Below are positions 30,827-41,511 of a stretch of 64,000 nucleotides of DNA, in pieces. The translations under genes were made by a program, and so were the position numbers. The notes beneath the pieces were generated by a model, which was not told the origin of the DNA, searched no databases, and saw nothing but the letters and a program-made list of their open reading frames with translations. The DNA is from Hyphomicrobiales bacterium. Its GTDB lineage: Bacteria; Pseudomonadota; Alphaproteobacteria; Rhizobiales; Beijerinckiaceae. Positions within the stretch are counted from its first letter, which is position 1, and each line of letters opens with the position of its first letter. The stretch spans positions 1 to 64,000 of the forward strand of contig JAPLOU010000027.1 of NCBI GenBank assembly GCA_026400535.1. Reading direction: 5' to 3'.

Positions 30827-31522
30827 ATGATCCAGTTCATCCTCCTTGCTGTGGTTGTTGCGGCCATGATCATGCTGGCCCTCTTTGGCGAGGGTGAGAC
30901 GATCGCCGGCCTCGAGCCGTCGATGTTTGCGTCGCTGGTGTCGCTCAGCGTCTTCGGCCTGATGGCGCTGGGCTGGGGGGCGTCCGCCTTCCAGGGCAGG
31001 TGGCGTGAAGCCGCGCGCAATGCGCTGCTGTGGCTCGTGATCCTGTTCGGGCTGCTTGCCGGCTATGCCTACCGCTTCGAGATTCAGGACGTCGCCAACC
31101 GGGTGCTGGCAGAGGTGGCGCCGGGCCATGTCGTGATGGCGCGCGGCGGCGAAGTGATCATCGCGCGGTCGCGCAGCGGCAGTTTCGTCATGGCGGGCAA
31201 GGTCAACGGACGCGATGCGCGCTTCCTGTTCGACACCGGGGCCAGCGCCGTCGTTCTGACGGATGCGACAGCGCGCGCGGCGGGCCTGGATCCGGCAGGG
31301 CTCGACTACACGGTGAACGTATCGACCGCCAACGGCCGCACCACGGCGGCCCGTGTGCGGCTCGACCGGATTCACATCGGGCCGATTTCCGAGTCGCGCG
31401 TCGAGGCGCTGGTGGCGCGCCCAGGGGCGCTGAGCGAGAATCTGCTTGGCATGACCTTTCTGGAGCGGCTCTCCAGCTACGAGGTCCGTGACGACAAGCT
31501 CGTTCTGCGCGGCGGTCGTTGA
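30827..31522 (+). CDS. Membrane-anchored retropepsin-like aspartic protease (TIGR02281 type)
   Basis: 231-residue protein with three N-terminal hydrophobic segments (about 3-18, 30-50 and 64-82). A soluble retropepsin-like aspartyl protease domain follows. The catalytic motif is FLFDTGASAVVLT with Asp136, and a flap-like segment and the NLLGMTFLERL strand come after. Members are single-domain proteases that act as homodimers in the periplasm; substrates are unknown. It lies 62 bases after cobS on the same strand and ends three bases before the convergent mutT gene. Confidence 0.85.
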   Translation: MIQFILLAVVVAAMIMLALFGEGETIAGLEPSMFASLVSLSVFGLMALGWGASAFQGRWREAARNALLWLVILFGLLAGYAYRFEIQDVANRVLAEVAPGHVVMARGGEVIIARSRSGSFVMAGKVNGRDARFLFDTGASAVVLTDATARAAGLDPAGLDYTVNVSTANGRTTAARVRLDRIHIGPISESRVEALVARPGALSENLLGMTFLERLSSYEVRDDKLVLRGGR

Positions 31523-31525
31523 CCG

Positions 31526-31930
31526 TCACGGCCCCAGAAGGTCGATCAGCGGCGGGATCAGCGGCAGGTCGGCAGGCGGCATCGCAAGGTCACGCAGCCT
31601 GCCGGGCCTGACCCATTTCATCGCCTGACCTTCCGCCGGGCGCGGAAGCCCTTCCCAGCGCCGGCAGATGTAAAGCGGCATCAGAAGGTGAAAGCCGTCG
31701 TAGCCGTGGCTGGCAAAGGTCAGGGGTGCGAGGCAGGGCTCCTGGACCTCGATGCCAAGCTCCTCCTGCAATTCCCGGATCAGCGCCATCTCGGGCCGTT
31801 CGCCGGCTTCGAGTTTGCCGCCGGGGAACTCCCACAGGCCGGCCAGCGCCTTGCCTTCCGGGCGTTGCGTCACCAGCACGCGGTTGTCCGCGTCGATGAG
31901 GGCGCAGGCGACCACAAGCGTCAGTTTCAT
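31526..31930 (-). CDS. mutT: 8-oxo-dGTP diphosphatase, Nudix
   Basis: 134-residue Nudix hydrolase that cleans oxidised dGTP from the nucleotide pool. The Nudix box runs G38-x5-E44-x7-R52-E-L-Q-E-E-L-G59. The N-terminal RPEGKALAGLWEFPGGK is typical of MutT proper rather than other Nudix groups. Start ATG overlaps the stop of the upstream DMT transporter gene by four bases. The order argJ, (transporter), mutT is common in rhizobia. High confidence in function. Confidence 0.92.
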   Translation of the reverse strand: MKLTLVVACALIDADNRVLVTQRPEGKALAGLWEFPGGKLEAGERPEMALIRELQEELGIEVQEPCLAPLTFASHGYDGFHLLMPLYICRRWEGLPRPAEGQAMKWVRPGRLRDLAMPPADLPLIPPLIDLLGP

Positions 31931-32847
31931 GAGCCGGCCTCCTTGAGCGGCGTACGGGTGGCGGGTGAAAGGGTGATGATCGCGACGCCGAGAAAGATGA
32001 CGAGCCCGCCTAAGATCTGACCGGGCGTCAGGCGTTCGCCGAGCACGACCATCCCGAGAAACACCGCTGTTGCGGGGGCGAGGTAGCCGGTCATGGAGGC
32101 CTTTGTCGGTCCGGCCCGCGTGATCAGCCGCATGAAGGCCAGGATCGGCACCGCCGTGCAGAACAGCCCCAGCGCCAGAAGGACCCAGCCATGCTCCCGC
32201 AACGCCGTCACGCTGGCCATGGGTCCCATGATCAGCAGGGCCAGCGGCGCGGACACCGCGGCGGACACCACCTGCTGGCCCAGTGCCAGCCGCTCGGGCC
32301 GCACCGTCCGGCGGTAGCGCGCATAGATGTTGCCCGACCCATAGCCGATCACCACGCCGATCATCGCCAGGATCGCGACGGCCTCTGATCCGCCCTGCCC
32401 GAGGCGCGGGGCCACCAGCAACAGGGTCCCGCCAAAGCCGATCGCCAGTCCGAGGAGGCGCTGGCGCCCGAGCCGCTCATCGGCAAACAGCAAATGGGCG
32501 AAGAAGGCCGTGAAGACGGGGGTGGCGGCCTGCACCATCGACGCCATCCCGGCCGTCATGCGTTCGAGCGCGAAGGCGACGAGAATGTTGGGAATCCAGC
32601 CATTGACGCTGCCGAGCACCAGCCAGTCCTGCCACTCGTCGCGGTGTGGCCACGGAACCTGGCCCAGCCACATCACCCACAGCACCATGGCCACCGCCGC
32701 GATGCCGGCCCTGATCACCGACAGGGTGATCGGGTCAACCGCGCCATCGGTGAGCTTGATGAAGATGAAGCTCGACCCCCAGGTGGCCGCACAGATGGCA
32801 AGATGCCCGGCAACGAACAGCGTTGATGCCGAAGGGCGCTCAGTCAC
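31927..32847 (-). CDS. EamA/DMT superfamily transporter
   Basis: 306-residue inner-membrane protein with about ten hydrophobic helices arranged as two EamA repeats (roughly residues 10-145 and 155-295). The start [19 protein letters not shown] and the mid-protein [26 protein letters not shown] are standard for drug/metabolite exporters of the RhaT/YdcZ/EamA group. The GTG start overlaps the argJ stop. Located between argJ and mutT in a coupled operon. Substrate unknown; amino-acid or metabolite export is typical of the family. Confidence 0.88.
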   Translation of the reverse strand: MTERPSASTLFVAGHLAICAATWGSSFIFIKLTDGAVDPITLSVIRAGIAAVAMVLWVMWLGQVPWPHRDEWQDWLVLGSVNGWIPNILVAFALERMTAGMASMVQAATPVFTAFFAHLLFADERLGRQRLLGLAIGFGGTLLLVAPRLGQGGSEAVAILAMIGVVIGYGSGNIYARYRRTVRPERLALGQQVVSAAVSAPLALLIMGPMASVTALREHGWVLLALGLFCTAVPILAFMRLITRAGPTKASMTGYLAPATAVFLGMVVLGERLTPGQILGGLVIFLGVAIITLSPATRTPLKEAGS

Positions 32848-34094
32848 GAGCGGTAGTCGCCGTTGATCTCGACATAGGCCTTGGTAAGATCACAGGTCCA
32901 GACCGTGGCGCGACCCCGGCCAAGGCCCATGGCGACGCGGATCGCGAGATCCTGCCCCTGCATGTAGCCGGTGGTTGCGGCCTCCGAATAGGCCGGATCG
33001 CGCGCGCCGGCGGTGGCGACGCGGATGTCGCCGAAATAGATGTCGAGCCTGTCCCGATCGGCCGGCTCCCCGGCCTTGCCGACAGCCATCACCACGCGGC
33101 CCCAGTTGGCATCCTCGCCCGCAATGGCAGTCTTGACCAGCGGCGAATTGGCGATCGACAGGGCCACCCGCCTGGCCGAGGCGTTGCTGACCGCTCCCTC
33201 GACCGTGACGCGCACGAACTTGCGGGCTCCTTCGCCGTCACGCACCACCATGTGCGAGAGCTCCATCAGCAGGCTTGAGAAAGCGGCCTTGAAGGCGGTC
33301 AAGCGCCTGTCGCCGGCGCTTTCGATGCGTGGTGCGCCTCGCTTCGCGGCTGCCTGCGTCGCGAACACCAGCAACGTGTCGGAGGTCGATGTGTCGCTGT
33401 CGACCGTGATCGCATTGAAGCTGCCCTTCACGCCTTGCGACAGCATGAACTGCAGGGCCGCTGCCGAAATGGGCGCATCCGTGAACACGTAGGACAGCAT
33501 CGTCGCCATGTCGGGCGCGATCATGCCGGCACCCTTGGCGATGCCGACAAGGTTGACGTCGACGTTGCCAAGCCTGACCGTTCGCACAGCCACTTTCGGA
33601 TAGGTGTCGGTGGTCATGATGGCGCGGGCGGCTTCAAGCCAGGGGCCATCCTTGGCAGCCTTGGCGCAGGTTTCGAGCACGCCCTCGAACTTGGTTGCGT
33701 CGAGTGGCTCGCCGATCACGCCTGTGGACGAGATGAACACTTCGCCGGGCTTGCAGCTGACGGCCTTTGCAGCGATCGCGGCTGTCAGCTTGACCGCTTC
33801 ACGGCCCTTGAGGCCGGTGAAGGCATTGGCGTTGCCCGAATTGACGACCAGCACGCGCGCGCTGCCGCCCTTGAGCGCCTCGCGGCACCATTCGACCGGT
33901 GCGCCGGGGCATTTCGAGGTTGTGAAGACGCCTGCGACCTCTGTCCCGGGCGCCATCACCGCCATGAACACGTCACGTCGGTTCTTGTAGCGGATCCCGG
34001 CTTCGGCCGTCGCGAAGCGGACACCATCGATGGCCGGCGCATCCGGATAGGAGGTTGGCGCAAGCGGTGAAACGGGCACATCCTTGCCGGCCAT
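32844..34094 (-). CDS. argJ: Bifunctional glutamate N-acetyltransferase/amino-acid acetyltransferase
   Basis: 416-residue ArgJ recycling the acetyl group from N-acetylornithine to glutamate in arginine synthesis. The precursor self-cleaves before a Thr nucleophile in [14 protein letters not shown], here about Thr198, giving alpha and beta chains. [10 protein letters not shown] and [13 protein letters not shown] are further family blocks. The C-terminal half has the conserved [10 protein letters not shown]-like segment ([17 protein letters not shown]). Follows the parvulin gene by 24 bases and overlaps the DMT transporter gene. Whether it also has NAGS activity cannot be read from the sequence. 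Confidence 0.95.
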   Translation of the reverse strand: MAGKDVPVSPLAPTSYPDAPAIDGVRFATAEAGIRYKNRRDVFMAVMAPGTEVAGVFTTSKCPGAPVEWCREALKGGSARVLVVNSGNANAFTGLKGREAVKLTAAIAAKAVSCKPGEVFISSTGVIGEPLDATKFEGVLETCAKAAKDGPWLEAARAIMTTDTYPKVAVRTVRLGNVDVNLVGIAKGAGMIAPDMATMLSYVFTDAPISAAALQFMLSQGVKGSFNAITVDSDTSTSDTLLVFATQAAAKRGAPRIESAGDRRLTAFKAAFSSLLMELSHMVVRDGEGARKFVRVTVEGAVSNASARRVALSIANSPLVKTAIAGEDANWGRVVMAVGKAGEPADRDRLDIYFGDIRVATAGARDPAYSEAATTGYMQGQDLAIRVAMGLGRGRATVWTCDLTKAYVEINGDYRS

Positions 34095-34118
34095 GGCGGA
34101 ACTCCGGGAGAGGGGTCT

Positions 34119-34994
34119 TCAGGGCTTGGGTTGGTCGAGGCGCTCAAGCTTGAGATCGCCCCTCAGGCCAAGGACAATGTCCTGCTGCGCCTTGCGCACC
34201 AGATACGTCTCGATCTCGCCCTTCACGTCCTCGAACTTGGGGAAAGGCCGGGTCCGGCGATCCTCGACCTTGATCACATGCCAGCCGAACTGGGTCTGCA
34301 CCGGCTCGGAAACCTCGCCTGGCTTGAGCTGGAAGGCCATCGCTGCGAATTGCGGCACCATCCGGTCCTGGGTGAAGTAGCCCAGATCGCCGCCTTCCTT
34401 GCCCGAACCGGGATCCTTTGACAGTTCAGCCGCGACCTTGGCGAAGTCCTCGCCGGCCCGCACGCGGGCCAGCGCCGCCTTGGCCTCGTCTTCCTTCTCG
34501 ACGAGGATGTGGCGGGCGCGCACCTCATCATCAGGCTTGGCCGTCTTCATCGTGTCGTCATAGAGCTTGCGGGCGGCCTCGGGCGTGGCGGCGTTCCGCG
34601 ATTCGCGCGAGATGAATTCGTCCATCAGCACCTTCTGGCGGAAATAGGCGAGGCGGGTGGCGAAGCCCGGCGCCTCGGCGAGCTTCGCGCGCTCGGCGGC
34701 GCGCGCGCCGATCTTCAGATCGGCGAGGTAGCCGATGAGATAGTCACGGCGCTGGGCCGCTGGAACCTGCGCGATGCGTTCGCCGAGGTCCTCGCCCGCC
34801 ATGGCGATCTCCATCTCCGTGATGTCCATGCCATCGATGCGCGCCACGACCTTGTCGGCCTGCGCCTGCGCGCCGGCAAACAGGGAAGATCCGCCGGACA
34901 GGTTGGCTCCCAGCACGGCTGCTCCGAGCAGGCCTGCGGACAGTGCAATGCCAAGGGTCCGCGTGCGCGAGCGGGTGGAGGAGGAACGAATCAT
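34119..34994 (-). CDS. Periplasmic peptidyl-prolyl isomerase, parvulin type
   Basis: 291-residue PpiC/SurA-like foldase. The signal peptide follows MIRSSSTRSRTRTLG and ends near AGAQAQA, so the mature domain is periplasmic. A helical N-domain (residues about 50-140) precedes the parvulin domain, which runs from VRARHILVEKEDEA to FGWHVIKVED. GSGKEGGDLGYF is the usual central motif. The ATG at 34994 fits the signal peptide; longer frames reach into the intergenic region. It is divergent from secA, an apt pairing because SecA exports outer-envelope precursors that parvulins fold. It leads the operon with argJ. Confidence 0.9.
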   Translation of the reverse strand: MIRSSSTRSRTRTLGIALSAGLLGAAVLGANLSGGSSLFAGAQAQADKVVARIDGMDITEMEIAMAGEDLGERIAQVPAAQRRDYLIGYLADLKIGARAAERAKLAEAPGFATRLAYFRQKVLMDEFISRESRNAATPEAARKLYDDTMKTAKPDDEVRARHILVEKEDEAKAALARVRAGEDFAKVAAELSKDPGSGKEGGDLGYFTQDRMVPQFAAMAFQLKPGEVSEPVQTQFGWHVIKVEDRRTRPFPKFEDVKGEIETYLVRKAQQDIVLGLRGDLKLERLDQPKP

Positions 34995-35295
34995 CACAAG
35001 ATCCCCATGTTGAGATGCTGGATCAGTCCCCTGCCAGCACGGGCAGCCCTTGGCAAGTCTTGGCGTCGCCGCCGGGCTGTCAAACGGAACCTCCGGAGTG
35101 GCAGCCACAGGCCACGCCTGCAGCGCGAAAACCCTGGCTTGCCCTTGTGAAACGGGCTTTCCGCCCCCCACATGCACCTGTGGTGCTGGACCGCGGCGTC
35201 ATGCGCCTGTATGCGTTCGCGCAATTGTCGTTTTTTGGAAGCCCTGCAGCTTGCTGGCCATGCGCCATGAGCCGGGTGATGATGAAAGATACCGC
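34995..35295. other. Divergent intergenic region between parvulin and secA genes
   Basis: About 300 bases with no convincing gene. Frames that extend into it from either side are unconserved. It should hold the promoters for secA and for the parvulin-argJ run. A run of six T residues near 35230 has no clear hairpin before it. I could not fix -35/-10 boxes with confidence. Confidence 0.5.
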
Positions 35296-38124
35296 ATGTT
35301 TGGTGCCCTCGCGAAGAAGCTGTTCGGTTCGGTCAATGACCGGCGCGTCAAGGGATACCGCCCGCGCGTCGAAGCCATCAACGCGCTCGAGCGTTCCGTG
35401 GCCGCCCTGAGCGACGAGGAGCTGAAGGCGCGCACCGCGGCGTTCCGCGCCGAACTTGCGGCGGGCAGGACCCTCAACGACATCCTCGTGCCGGCCTTCG
35501 CCACGGTCCGCGAGGCCGCAAAGCGCACGCTTGGCCAGCGTCACTATGATGTGCAGCTGATCGGTGGCATGGTCCTGCACGAAGGTTCGATCGCCGAGAT
35601 GAAGACCGGCGAGGGCAAGACGCTTGTGGCGACGCTTGCTGTCTATCTCAACGCGCTCGCGGGCAAGGGTGTGCATGTCATCACCGTGAACGACTATCTC
35701 GCGCGGCGCGACGCCGAGTGGATGCACCAGATCTACGGCTTTCTTGGCATGACCACCGGCGTGATCGTGCACGGGCTCGACGACGACCAGCGCGCCGCTG
35801 CCTATGCCTGCGACATCACCTATGGCACGAACAACGAGTTCGGCTTCGACTATCTGCGCGACAACATGAAGTATGACTTCGCCCAGATGGTCCAGCGCGG
35901 CCATGCCTACGCCATTGTCGACGAGGTCGACTCGATCCTGGTCGACGAGGCACGCACGCCGCTGATCATTTCCGGTCCCACCGAGGATCGCTCCGATCTC
36001 TATGTCGCGGTGGACGCTGTCATCCCCGGCCTCGACAAGAGCGACTATGATCTCGACGAGAAGCAACGCCAGGTGTCGCTGACCGAGGCGGGCACCGAGA
36101 AGATCGAGAACCTCGTGCGGGCAGCAGGCCTGCTCAAGGACGGCGGACTTTACGAGCCACAGAATGTGACGGTCGTGCATCACATCAATCAGGCCCTGCG
36201 TGCCCACACCCTGTTCACGCGCGACAAGGACTATATCGTCCGCGACAACGAGGTCGTGATCATCGACGAGTTCACAGGCCGCATGATGCCGGGCCGGCGC
36301 TATTCCGAAGGTCTGCACCAGGCGCTGGAGGCCAAGGAGAAGGCCCAGATCCAGCCCGAGAACGTGACGCTCGCCTCGATCACCTTCCAGAACTATTTCC
36401 GCCTCTACGAAAAGCTCGCCGGCATGACCGGGACGGCCGCGACGGAGTCCGAGGAGTTCCAGCAGATCTACAAGCTCGATGTGGTCGAGATCCCGACCAA
36501 TGTCCCGGTCCAGCGCGTCGACGAGGACGACTCGGTCTACCGCACCTTCGAGGAGAAGGTCGCCGCCATCGTGGTCGAGCTTGAAAAGGCCTCGGCCCGC
36601 ATGCAGCCGGTCCTGGTCGGAACCGCGTCGATCGAGCGCTCGGAACTGGTTGCCGAACTCCTGATCAAGGCGGGCTACAAACAGCTCGACTTCACCCAGA
36701 CCAATGTGCTGGACAGCCTGTACAAGGCCGCGCGCGACGGCAAGGCGACCAAGCAGTTTGCCGTGCTGAACGCGCGCTTCCACGAGCAGGAAGCCTACAT
36801 TGTGGCGGAAGCCGGCGTTCCGGGCGCGATCACCATCGCGACCAACATGGCGGGCCGCGGCACCGACATCAAGCTGGGCGGCTCGCTGGAGATGCGTGTC
36901 AAGGCCGAGACAGCTGGCCTCGACGAAGGCCCCGAGAAGCAGGCCAAGATCGCCGAGATCAAGACCGAGATCGAGCGCTTCCGCCAGATCGTTCTCAACG
37001 CGCGTGAAGAGGTTGAGGTCGAACCGGCCAAGGGGTCCCGCCAGGCCAAGACCGTGACGATGCCTGGTGGTCTTTACATCATCGGCACCGAACGGCATGA
37101 GAGCCGCCGCATCGACAACCAGTTGCGCGGACGCTCGGGCCGTCAGGGCGATCCGGGCCGCTCCAAGTTCTTCCTGTCCCTGCAGGATGACCTGATGCGT
37201 ATCTTCGGGTCGGACCGCATGGACGGCATGCTCCAGAAGCTGGGCCTGCAGGACGGCGAGGCGATCATCCACCCCTGGATCAACAAGGCTGTCGAGAAGG
37301 CGCAGGGCAAGGTCGAGGCGCGCAACTTCGACATGCGCAAGAACATCCTGAAGTACGACGACGTCATGAACGACCAGCGCAAGGTGGTGTTCGAGCAGCG
37401 CCGCGAGTTCATGCGCCAGGCCTCGATCCGAGAAACCATCAACGAAATGCGCAGCCAGGTCGTCGACGATGTCGTGCGTCACCACATTCCGGAAGATGCC
37501 TATCCCGAGCAATGGGATGTCGCCGGCCTGAAGGACGAGGTCCTGAAGACGCTCAATCTCGACCTTCCGGTCGATGAGTGGGCCAAGGAAGACGGTATCG
37601 CCGACGAGGAAATGCGTGAGCGCCTGCTGAAGGCCGCTGACGGTGACTATGCCGCGCGCATCGCGCGCAACGGTGACGACGTCATGACCTATGTCGAGAA
37701 GCAGGTTCTGCTGCAGATGCTCGACCATCTCTGGCGCGAGCATCTGGTCACGCTTGAGCACCTCAGGCAGGTTGTCGGCTGGCGCGGCCTCGCCCAGCGC
37801 GACCCGCTCAACGAATACAAGTCAGAGGCGTTCCAGCTGTTCGACGGGCTGATCGACAAGCTGCGGGAACAGGTCACGGCCCAGCTCATGCGCGTCGAGG
37901 TGCGGTTCGAGGAGCCGCCTGCCGACGCGCAGCCGGCGCTGGGGCAGGCTCCGGTGCAACCGCCAATGCTGGAGCAGGCCGCATCCTTCGCCCCGGCGGC
38001 AGCGGTCGAGCCCTCCTGGCGAGACCCGAACGCCCCCGCGACATGGGGCAAGGTCGGCCGCAACGAGGCCTGCCCCTGCGGCTCCGGAAAGAAGTTCAAG
38101 CACTGTCACGGGCAGATCGCCTGA
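35296..38124 (+). CDS. secA: Preprotein translocase ATPase SecA
   Basis: 942-residue SecA motor that drives proteins through SecYEG. Walker A MKTGEGKT spans residues 102-109. [21 protein letters not shown] is the Walker B and linker region. [13 protein letters not shown] and [25 protein letters not shown]-type helicase motifs follow. The C-terminal linker is Ala/Pro/Gln-rich and ends in an intact zinc-binding SEC-C motif ([14 protein letters not shown]). The ATG at 35296 matches the family start [12 protein letters not shown]. Single-copy essential gene, divergent from the parvulin gene. Confidence 0.98.
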   Translation: MFGALAKKLFGSVNDRRVKGYRPRVEAINALERSVAALSDEELKARTAAFRAELAAGRTLNDILVPAFATVREAAKRTLGQRHYDVQLIGGMVLHEGSIAEMKTGEGKTLVATLAVYLNALAGKGVHVITVNDYLARRDAEWMHQIYGFLGMTTGVIVHGLDDDQRAAAYACDITYGTNNEFGFDYLRDNMKYDFAQMVQRGHAYAIVDEVDSILVDEARTPLIISGPTEDRSDLYVAVDAVIPGLDKSDYDLDEKQRQVSLTEAGTEKIENLVRAAGLLKDGGLYEPQNVTVVHHINQALRAHTLFTRDKDYIVRDNEVVIIDEFTGRMMPGRRYSEGLHQALEAKEKAQIQPENVTLASITFQNYFRLYEKLAGMTGTAATESEEFQQIYKLDVVEIPTNVPVQRVDEDDSVYRTFEEKVAAIVVELEKASARMQPVLVGTASIERSELVAELLIKAGYKQLDFTQTNVLDSLYKAARDGKATKQFAVLNARFHEQEAYIVAEAGVPGAITIATNMAGRGTDIKLGGSLEMRVKAETAGLDEGPEKQAKIAEIKTEIERFRQIVLNAREEVEVEPAKGSRQAKTVTMPGGLYIIGTERHESRRIDNQLRGRSGRQGDPGRSKFFLSLQDDLMRIFGSDRMDGMLQKLGLQDGEAIIHPWINKAVEKAQGKVEARNFDMRKNILKYDDVMNDQRKVVFEQRREFMRQASIRETINEMRSQVVDDVVRHHIPEDAYPEQWDVAGLKDEVLKTLNLDLPVDEWAKEDGIADEEMRERLLKAADGDYAARIARNGDDVMTYVEKQVLLQMLDHLWREHLVTLEHLRQVVGWRGLAQRDPLNEYKSEAFQLFDGLIDKLREQVTAQLMRVEVRFEEPPADAQPALGQAPVQPPMLEQAASFAPAAAVEPSWRDPNAPATWGKVGRNEACPCGSGKKFKHCHGQIA

Positions 38125-38319
38125 ACGCGACAGGCTGACCCGCCAGCGGACCACCAGCGCTTTCATGCGCACATCGTGCGCGGCCCAGCCGATCCGGCTC
38201 TTGAGCTTGCGTCCTGGTGCAAGCCGTCTCGCCGCCTGTCATGTGCCGATGGCGATGCCCCTGCGTGTTGTGTCGGCCCGAAAGCTGAAGGTAGGCTCGG
38301 GAACACGGCAAGTGACCTG

Positions 38320-38828
38320 TTAGCCGATCGTGGCGAGACACGCCCTGACCCGATCGCAAGAGCGCACGGACAGCATCCAGAAGGGCGGTCCGCTCGTGGC
38401 CGGCGCGGCATGTGATCGCTGCCGTGCAGATGTCGCCCTTGGCCATCGACAGTCTTCTGCAAGATGAAGCACGCCAAGCGGGATGTTGGCTTCGGGGTCG
38501 GCGAGGTCTTCCAGCGCCCCGTTGGGTCCCAGAAGCCTTGCGGTCGGCGGCATCACCTGCATCAGCCCGATCGCGCCCGGCGCGCCTTTTGCGACGGGCC
38601 TGTAGCTGCTTTCGGTCCGCGTCTTTGCCTCCGTCATTGCCGGCGGCGGGGCTTCCCGCCGTGCAAGGGCGCGAAAGCTGGCGCGTTGGTCGGTCGGCTC
38701 GGTTGTGACAGCTGGCTTGGCGCCGTCCGCCGGAGTTGTTGCCCGCCGGCGTGGACGCCGGAGGCGAGGCCGGACGGGGCGACTGCCGCGAAGAGCAGAT
38801 GACCCCTGCTTGATGCCGAAACCGCCAT
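38320..38828 (-). pseudogene. Degenerate lytic transglycosylase (SLT domain)
   Basis: Remains of a periplasmic peptidoglycan lytic transglycosylase split over three frames. A signal-peptide-like start (MAVSASSRGHLLFAAVAPSG) lies at 38828 in one frame. The catalytic core is in a second frame, with RTESSYRPVAKG (catalytic Glu) and GAIGLMQVMPPTARLLG. NIPLGVLHLAEDC ends that stretch. The next conserved piece, AKGDICTAAITCRAGHERT, is in a third frame near 38400-38450. The final SVRSCDRVRACLATIG is back in the core frame with a stop at 38320. Three frame changes in about 500 bases mean no intact protein is made. It is flanked by secA and an L,D-transpeptidase, a sensible place for a cell-wall enzyme. 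About 195 bases between it and secA show nothing recognisable. Confidence 0.72.
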
Positions 38829-38833
38829 TCAGG

Positions 38834-40288
38834 TCAGTCAGCCGTGGTCGCCGACTGCGGGCGCTGCGCCACGGTGACGCCGGGCGCCGGAACGGACGCC
38901 TGGGGCGCAGGTTTGTTCTGTCCCTCCGCCCGGCGCGGGCCAGTCGCCGGACGGGCCGGCTGAGGCTCCGGAGCCGTTTGCACCGGCGCAGCAGCAGGAG
39001 CGCTGGCGGCGAACGGATTGAACGACAGCACGCGCTGAAGGACAGATGGCTGCTCGGATGCGGCCGTGGCCACGGGAGCCGCAGCGGCGTTTGCCGCAGG
39101 CGATGGCGTTGCCGCCGGCGTGGCGGCACGGGCGACAGTCGACGTTCCGGCACCTGGGGCGGCAGGGGAGACGCGGGCTACGGCAGGCGGCGTCACGCGC
39201 GGCGTCGCCATGGCCGGAGCGTCAACCGGCGTGACAGGAGCGGCGGACGCCAGCGTGGGCTTGGCGGGCGCGCGGGTGCGACCGGTCGCATCGATGGCGA
39301 TTTCCTGCGGACCTGCGATCACGGCATCGGGGCGGCTGACGCCGACCGCCCGGGAGCCCCAGGCGGCCTTCCGTTCAAGCCCATCCGGCCCATTGGCCAT
39401 CAGCACTTCGGTGAACTTCTGGTGTTGTCCGCCATCCTGATAGACGAGCCGGACGGCTGGAGTGCCCCTGGCCACCAGCGTGGCGACCTGCGCCTCGTCC
39501 TGCCGGCGCTTGTCGGCCGCGGCGGCTGCGATCTGGGCTGTGCCTGGATCCTCGCGGCAGTCCTCGGTCCGGTTGAATGCATAGCGCGCCTGGCAGACCG
39601 AGACTTTCGGCGCCACCCGCGCCACCTCGAACATGTCGGCGCCTTCCTTGATGTTCTTCCAGAACGGCATGTGCTGGTCATAGCGGTGCCGCGCGAGGTT
39701 CTCGGCTGTCATGCGGAACGGCAGCGCCTGCATCTGTACAGCCTGCTGCCCGCCATTATGGGCCTCGCGCACCAGCGCGTAGATTTCGGCGATCTGGTCG
39801 TCGCTCATCGAATAGCAGCCGGAGGAGGAGCAGGCCCCGTGGACCATCAGATGCGCGCCGGTGCGGTTGTGTGCCCGGTCGAACGCGTTCGGATAGCCCA
39901 TGTTGAAGGACAGATAGAAGGCCGAGTTCGGATTCATCTGCGCCGGCGTGATGCTGTAGAAGCCCTCCGGAGCCTGCCGGTCGCCTTCGCGCTTCTTGGG
40001 GCCGAGCTGCCCGGACCAGCGGCACATCGGATAGGTCTTCAGCAACTCGTAACGGCCGCTGCGGCCCATCTTCCAGATTTCGAGCTCCGATTCCTTCTTG
40101 AAGGACCGGATCAGGACCGGAGCGCGCTGGCTCATGCCCTTTTCGGACATCAGCGCATGAACCTGCGGCGGGATCGGGATGTCGTGGCGGGCGGCGCCGC
40201 GATAGCGGGCCTCCTCGCAAGCCGCGAGGGTCAGGCTGAGCGCAAGCGCGAGTGAAACGGGCAGAAGACGCAAAATCCGTGATCCCAA
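38834..40288 (-). CDS. L,D-transpeptidase (YkuD/YafK-like) lipoprotein with Pro/Ala-rich tail
   Basis: About 484-residue envelope protein. The N-terminal lipobox LTLAAC after a hydrophobic segment suggests a lipoprotein. The YkuD domain follows (about residues 40-200) with the catalytic HGACSSSGCYSM (H-G-x4-S-x-G-C). Such enzymes make 3-3 crosslinks or attach proteins to peptidoglycan. The C-terminal 180 residues are low-complexity Ala/Pro/Thr, typical of wall-spanning linkers. Only TTG starts are available (40324, 40288 and 40273); 40288 is chosen because it gives a normal signal length with Arg residues first, but this is uncertain. Lies next to the decayed lytic transglycosylase. Confidence 0.82.
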   Translation of the reverse strand: MGSRILRLLPVSLALALSLTLAACEEARYRGAARHDIPIPPQVHALMSEKGMSQRAPVLIRSFKKESELEIWKMGRSGRYELLKTYPMCRWSGQLGPKKREGDRQAPEGFYSITPAQMNPNSAFYLSFNMGYPNAFDRAHNRTGAHLMVHGACSSSGCYSMSDDQIAEIYALVREAHNGGQQAVQMQALPFRMTAENLARHRYDQHMPFWKNIKEGADMFEVARVAPKVSVCQARYAFNRTEDCREDPGTAQIAAAAADKRRQDEAQVATLVARGTPAVRLVYQDGGQHQKFTEVLMANGPDGLERKAAWGSRAVGVSRPDAVIAGPQEIAIDATGRTRAPAKPTLASAAPVTPVDAPAMATPRVTPPAVARVSPAAPGAGTSTVARAATPAATPSPAANAAAAPVATAASEQPSVLQRVLSFNPFAASAPAAAPVQTAPEPQPARPATGPRRAEGQNKPAPQASVPAPGVTVAQRPQSATTAD

Positions 40289-40459
40289 TGATCTGTCCCA
40301 TCCCGGGACGAAATGACGCTGCAACGCAGTGTAACCGTTAGCCTTGCCTGTTTCTTACCACAAGCCTGACAAATCCTGCGCCATGGTCAACAGTTTGTTA
40401 ATGGCCAAACTGTGTTGGAACCGCGAGCAGCGGCTCAAATCCCCAGAATCGATGCCGAT

Positions 40460-41416
40460 TCAGGGCAGTTTGCGTCCGATCGCCAGGAATCTTTCAGCAC
40501 GCTGTTCCCGGAGTTGGTCGGGCGACAGGCCCGACAGTTCGCCGAGCGCTGATGAAAGGGCGTGCCCCGTCCGTGTGATCGCTTCGGCAGGAGCCCGGTG
40601 CGCACCGCCCGACGGCTCGCTGATGACCCGGTCGATCACGCCGAAGCGCAGCAGGTCCTGCGCCGTGATCTTCATGCCAGTGGCCGCATCCTGGGCCCGC
40701 GTCGCGTCGCGCCAGAGAATGGAAGCGGCGCCCTCCGGCGAAATCACGGAATAGACGGCATGCTCCAGCATCAGCACCCGGTTGGCCGTCGCAATGGCCA
40801 CCGCGCCGCCCGAGCCGCCCTCGCCGATCACGACCGAGACATTCGGCGTGCCCAGCGCAAGGCAGGCCTCGGTCGAACGGGCGATGGCTTCGGCCTGTCC
40901 GCGTTCCTCCGCTTCGATACCGGGGAATGCGCCCGGCGTGTCGACAAAGCAGATCACCGGCAGGTCGAAGCGATTGGCGAGTTCCATCAACCGGATGCTC
41001 TTGCGATAACCTTCCGGCTTGGCCATCCCGAAATTGTGCTTGAGCCTCGTCTCGGTGCTCGAACCCTTCTCCTGTCCCAGGATGCAGACGGGCTGGCCCT
41101 CGAAGCGCCCGAGCCCGCCGATGATCGCCTCATCATCGCCGAAGCGGCGGTCGCCCGCCATCACGGTGAAGTCGGTGATCAGTCCGGCGCAGTAGTCGCT
41201 GAAATGTGGACGGTTCTGGTGGCGGGCGACGAGGGTCTTCTGCCATGGGGTCAGGGCCGTGTAGATCGCGCGCAAGGACTGCTCGGACTTGCTCTCGAGA
41301 CGGGCAATGTCCTCGCCGATCGATACGGCATCGCCCTTGGCCGCCATGGCCTTCATTTCGTCGATCTTGGCGTCAAGTTCGGCGACCGGCTTCTCGAAAT
41401 CGAGATACTTGATCAT
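40460..41416 (-). CDS. accA: Acetyl-CoA carboxylase carboxyltransferase subunit alpha
   Basis: 318-residue AccA, which with AccD transfers the carboxyl group from biotin to acetyl-CoA in the first step of fatty-acid synthesis. Signature blocks are YLDFEKPVAELDAKIDE at the N-terminus and TPWQKTLVARHQNRPH. FVDTPGAFPGIEAEERGQAEAIA is the CoA-binding region and GEGGSGGAVAIATANRVLMLE follows. Length is standard. Followed on the same strand, after a 135-base gap, by the L,D-transpeptidase gene. accD and accBC are not in the window. Confidence 0.97.
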   Translation of the reverse strand: MIKYLDFEKPVAELDAKIDEMKAMAAKGDAVSIGEDIARLESKSEQSLRAIYTALTPWQKTLVARHQNRPHFSDYCAGLITDFTVMAGDRRFGDDEAIIGGLGRFEGQPVCILGQEKGSSTETRLKHNFGMAKPEGYRKSIRLMELANRFDLPVICFVDTPGAFPGIEAEERGQAEAIARSTEACLALGTPNVSVVIGEGGSGGAVAIATANRVLMLEHAVYSVISPEGAASILWRDATRAQDAATGMKITAQDLLRFGVIDRVISEPSGGAHRAPAEAITRTGHALSSALGELSGLSPDQLREQRAERFLAIGRKLP

Positions 41417-41511
41417 GTCCTGGCGATCCTGCGGCGGGCTGGCACATCGACATCCGTTACGCCTTGCGCCCTTGGTGCGGAAGGCTCATGTGGCTGCCCG
41501 GTCAGTCCGTG

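Noticed and set aside
35080-37761. 893-codon open frame antisense to secA
   Set aside because: Composition shadow of a highly expressed high-G+C gene; no recognisable domain, and secA is intact on the other strand.
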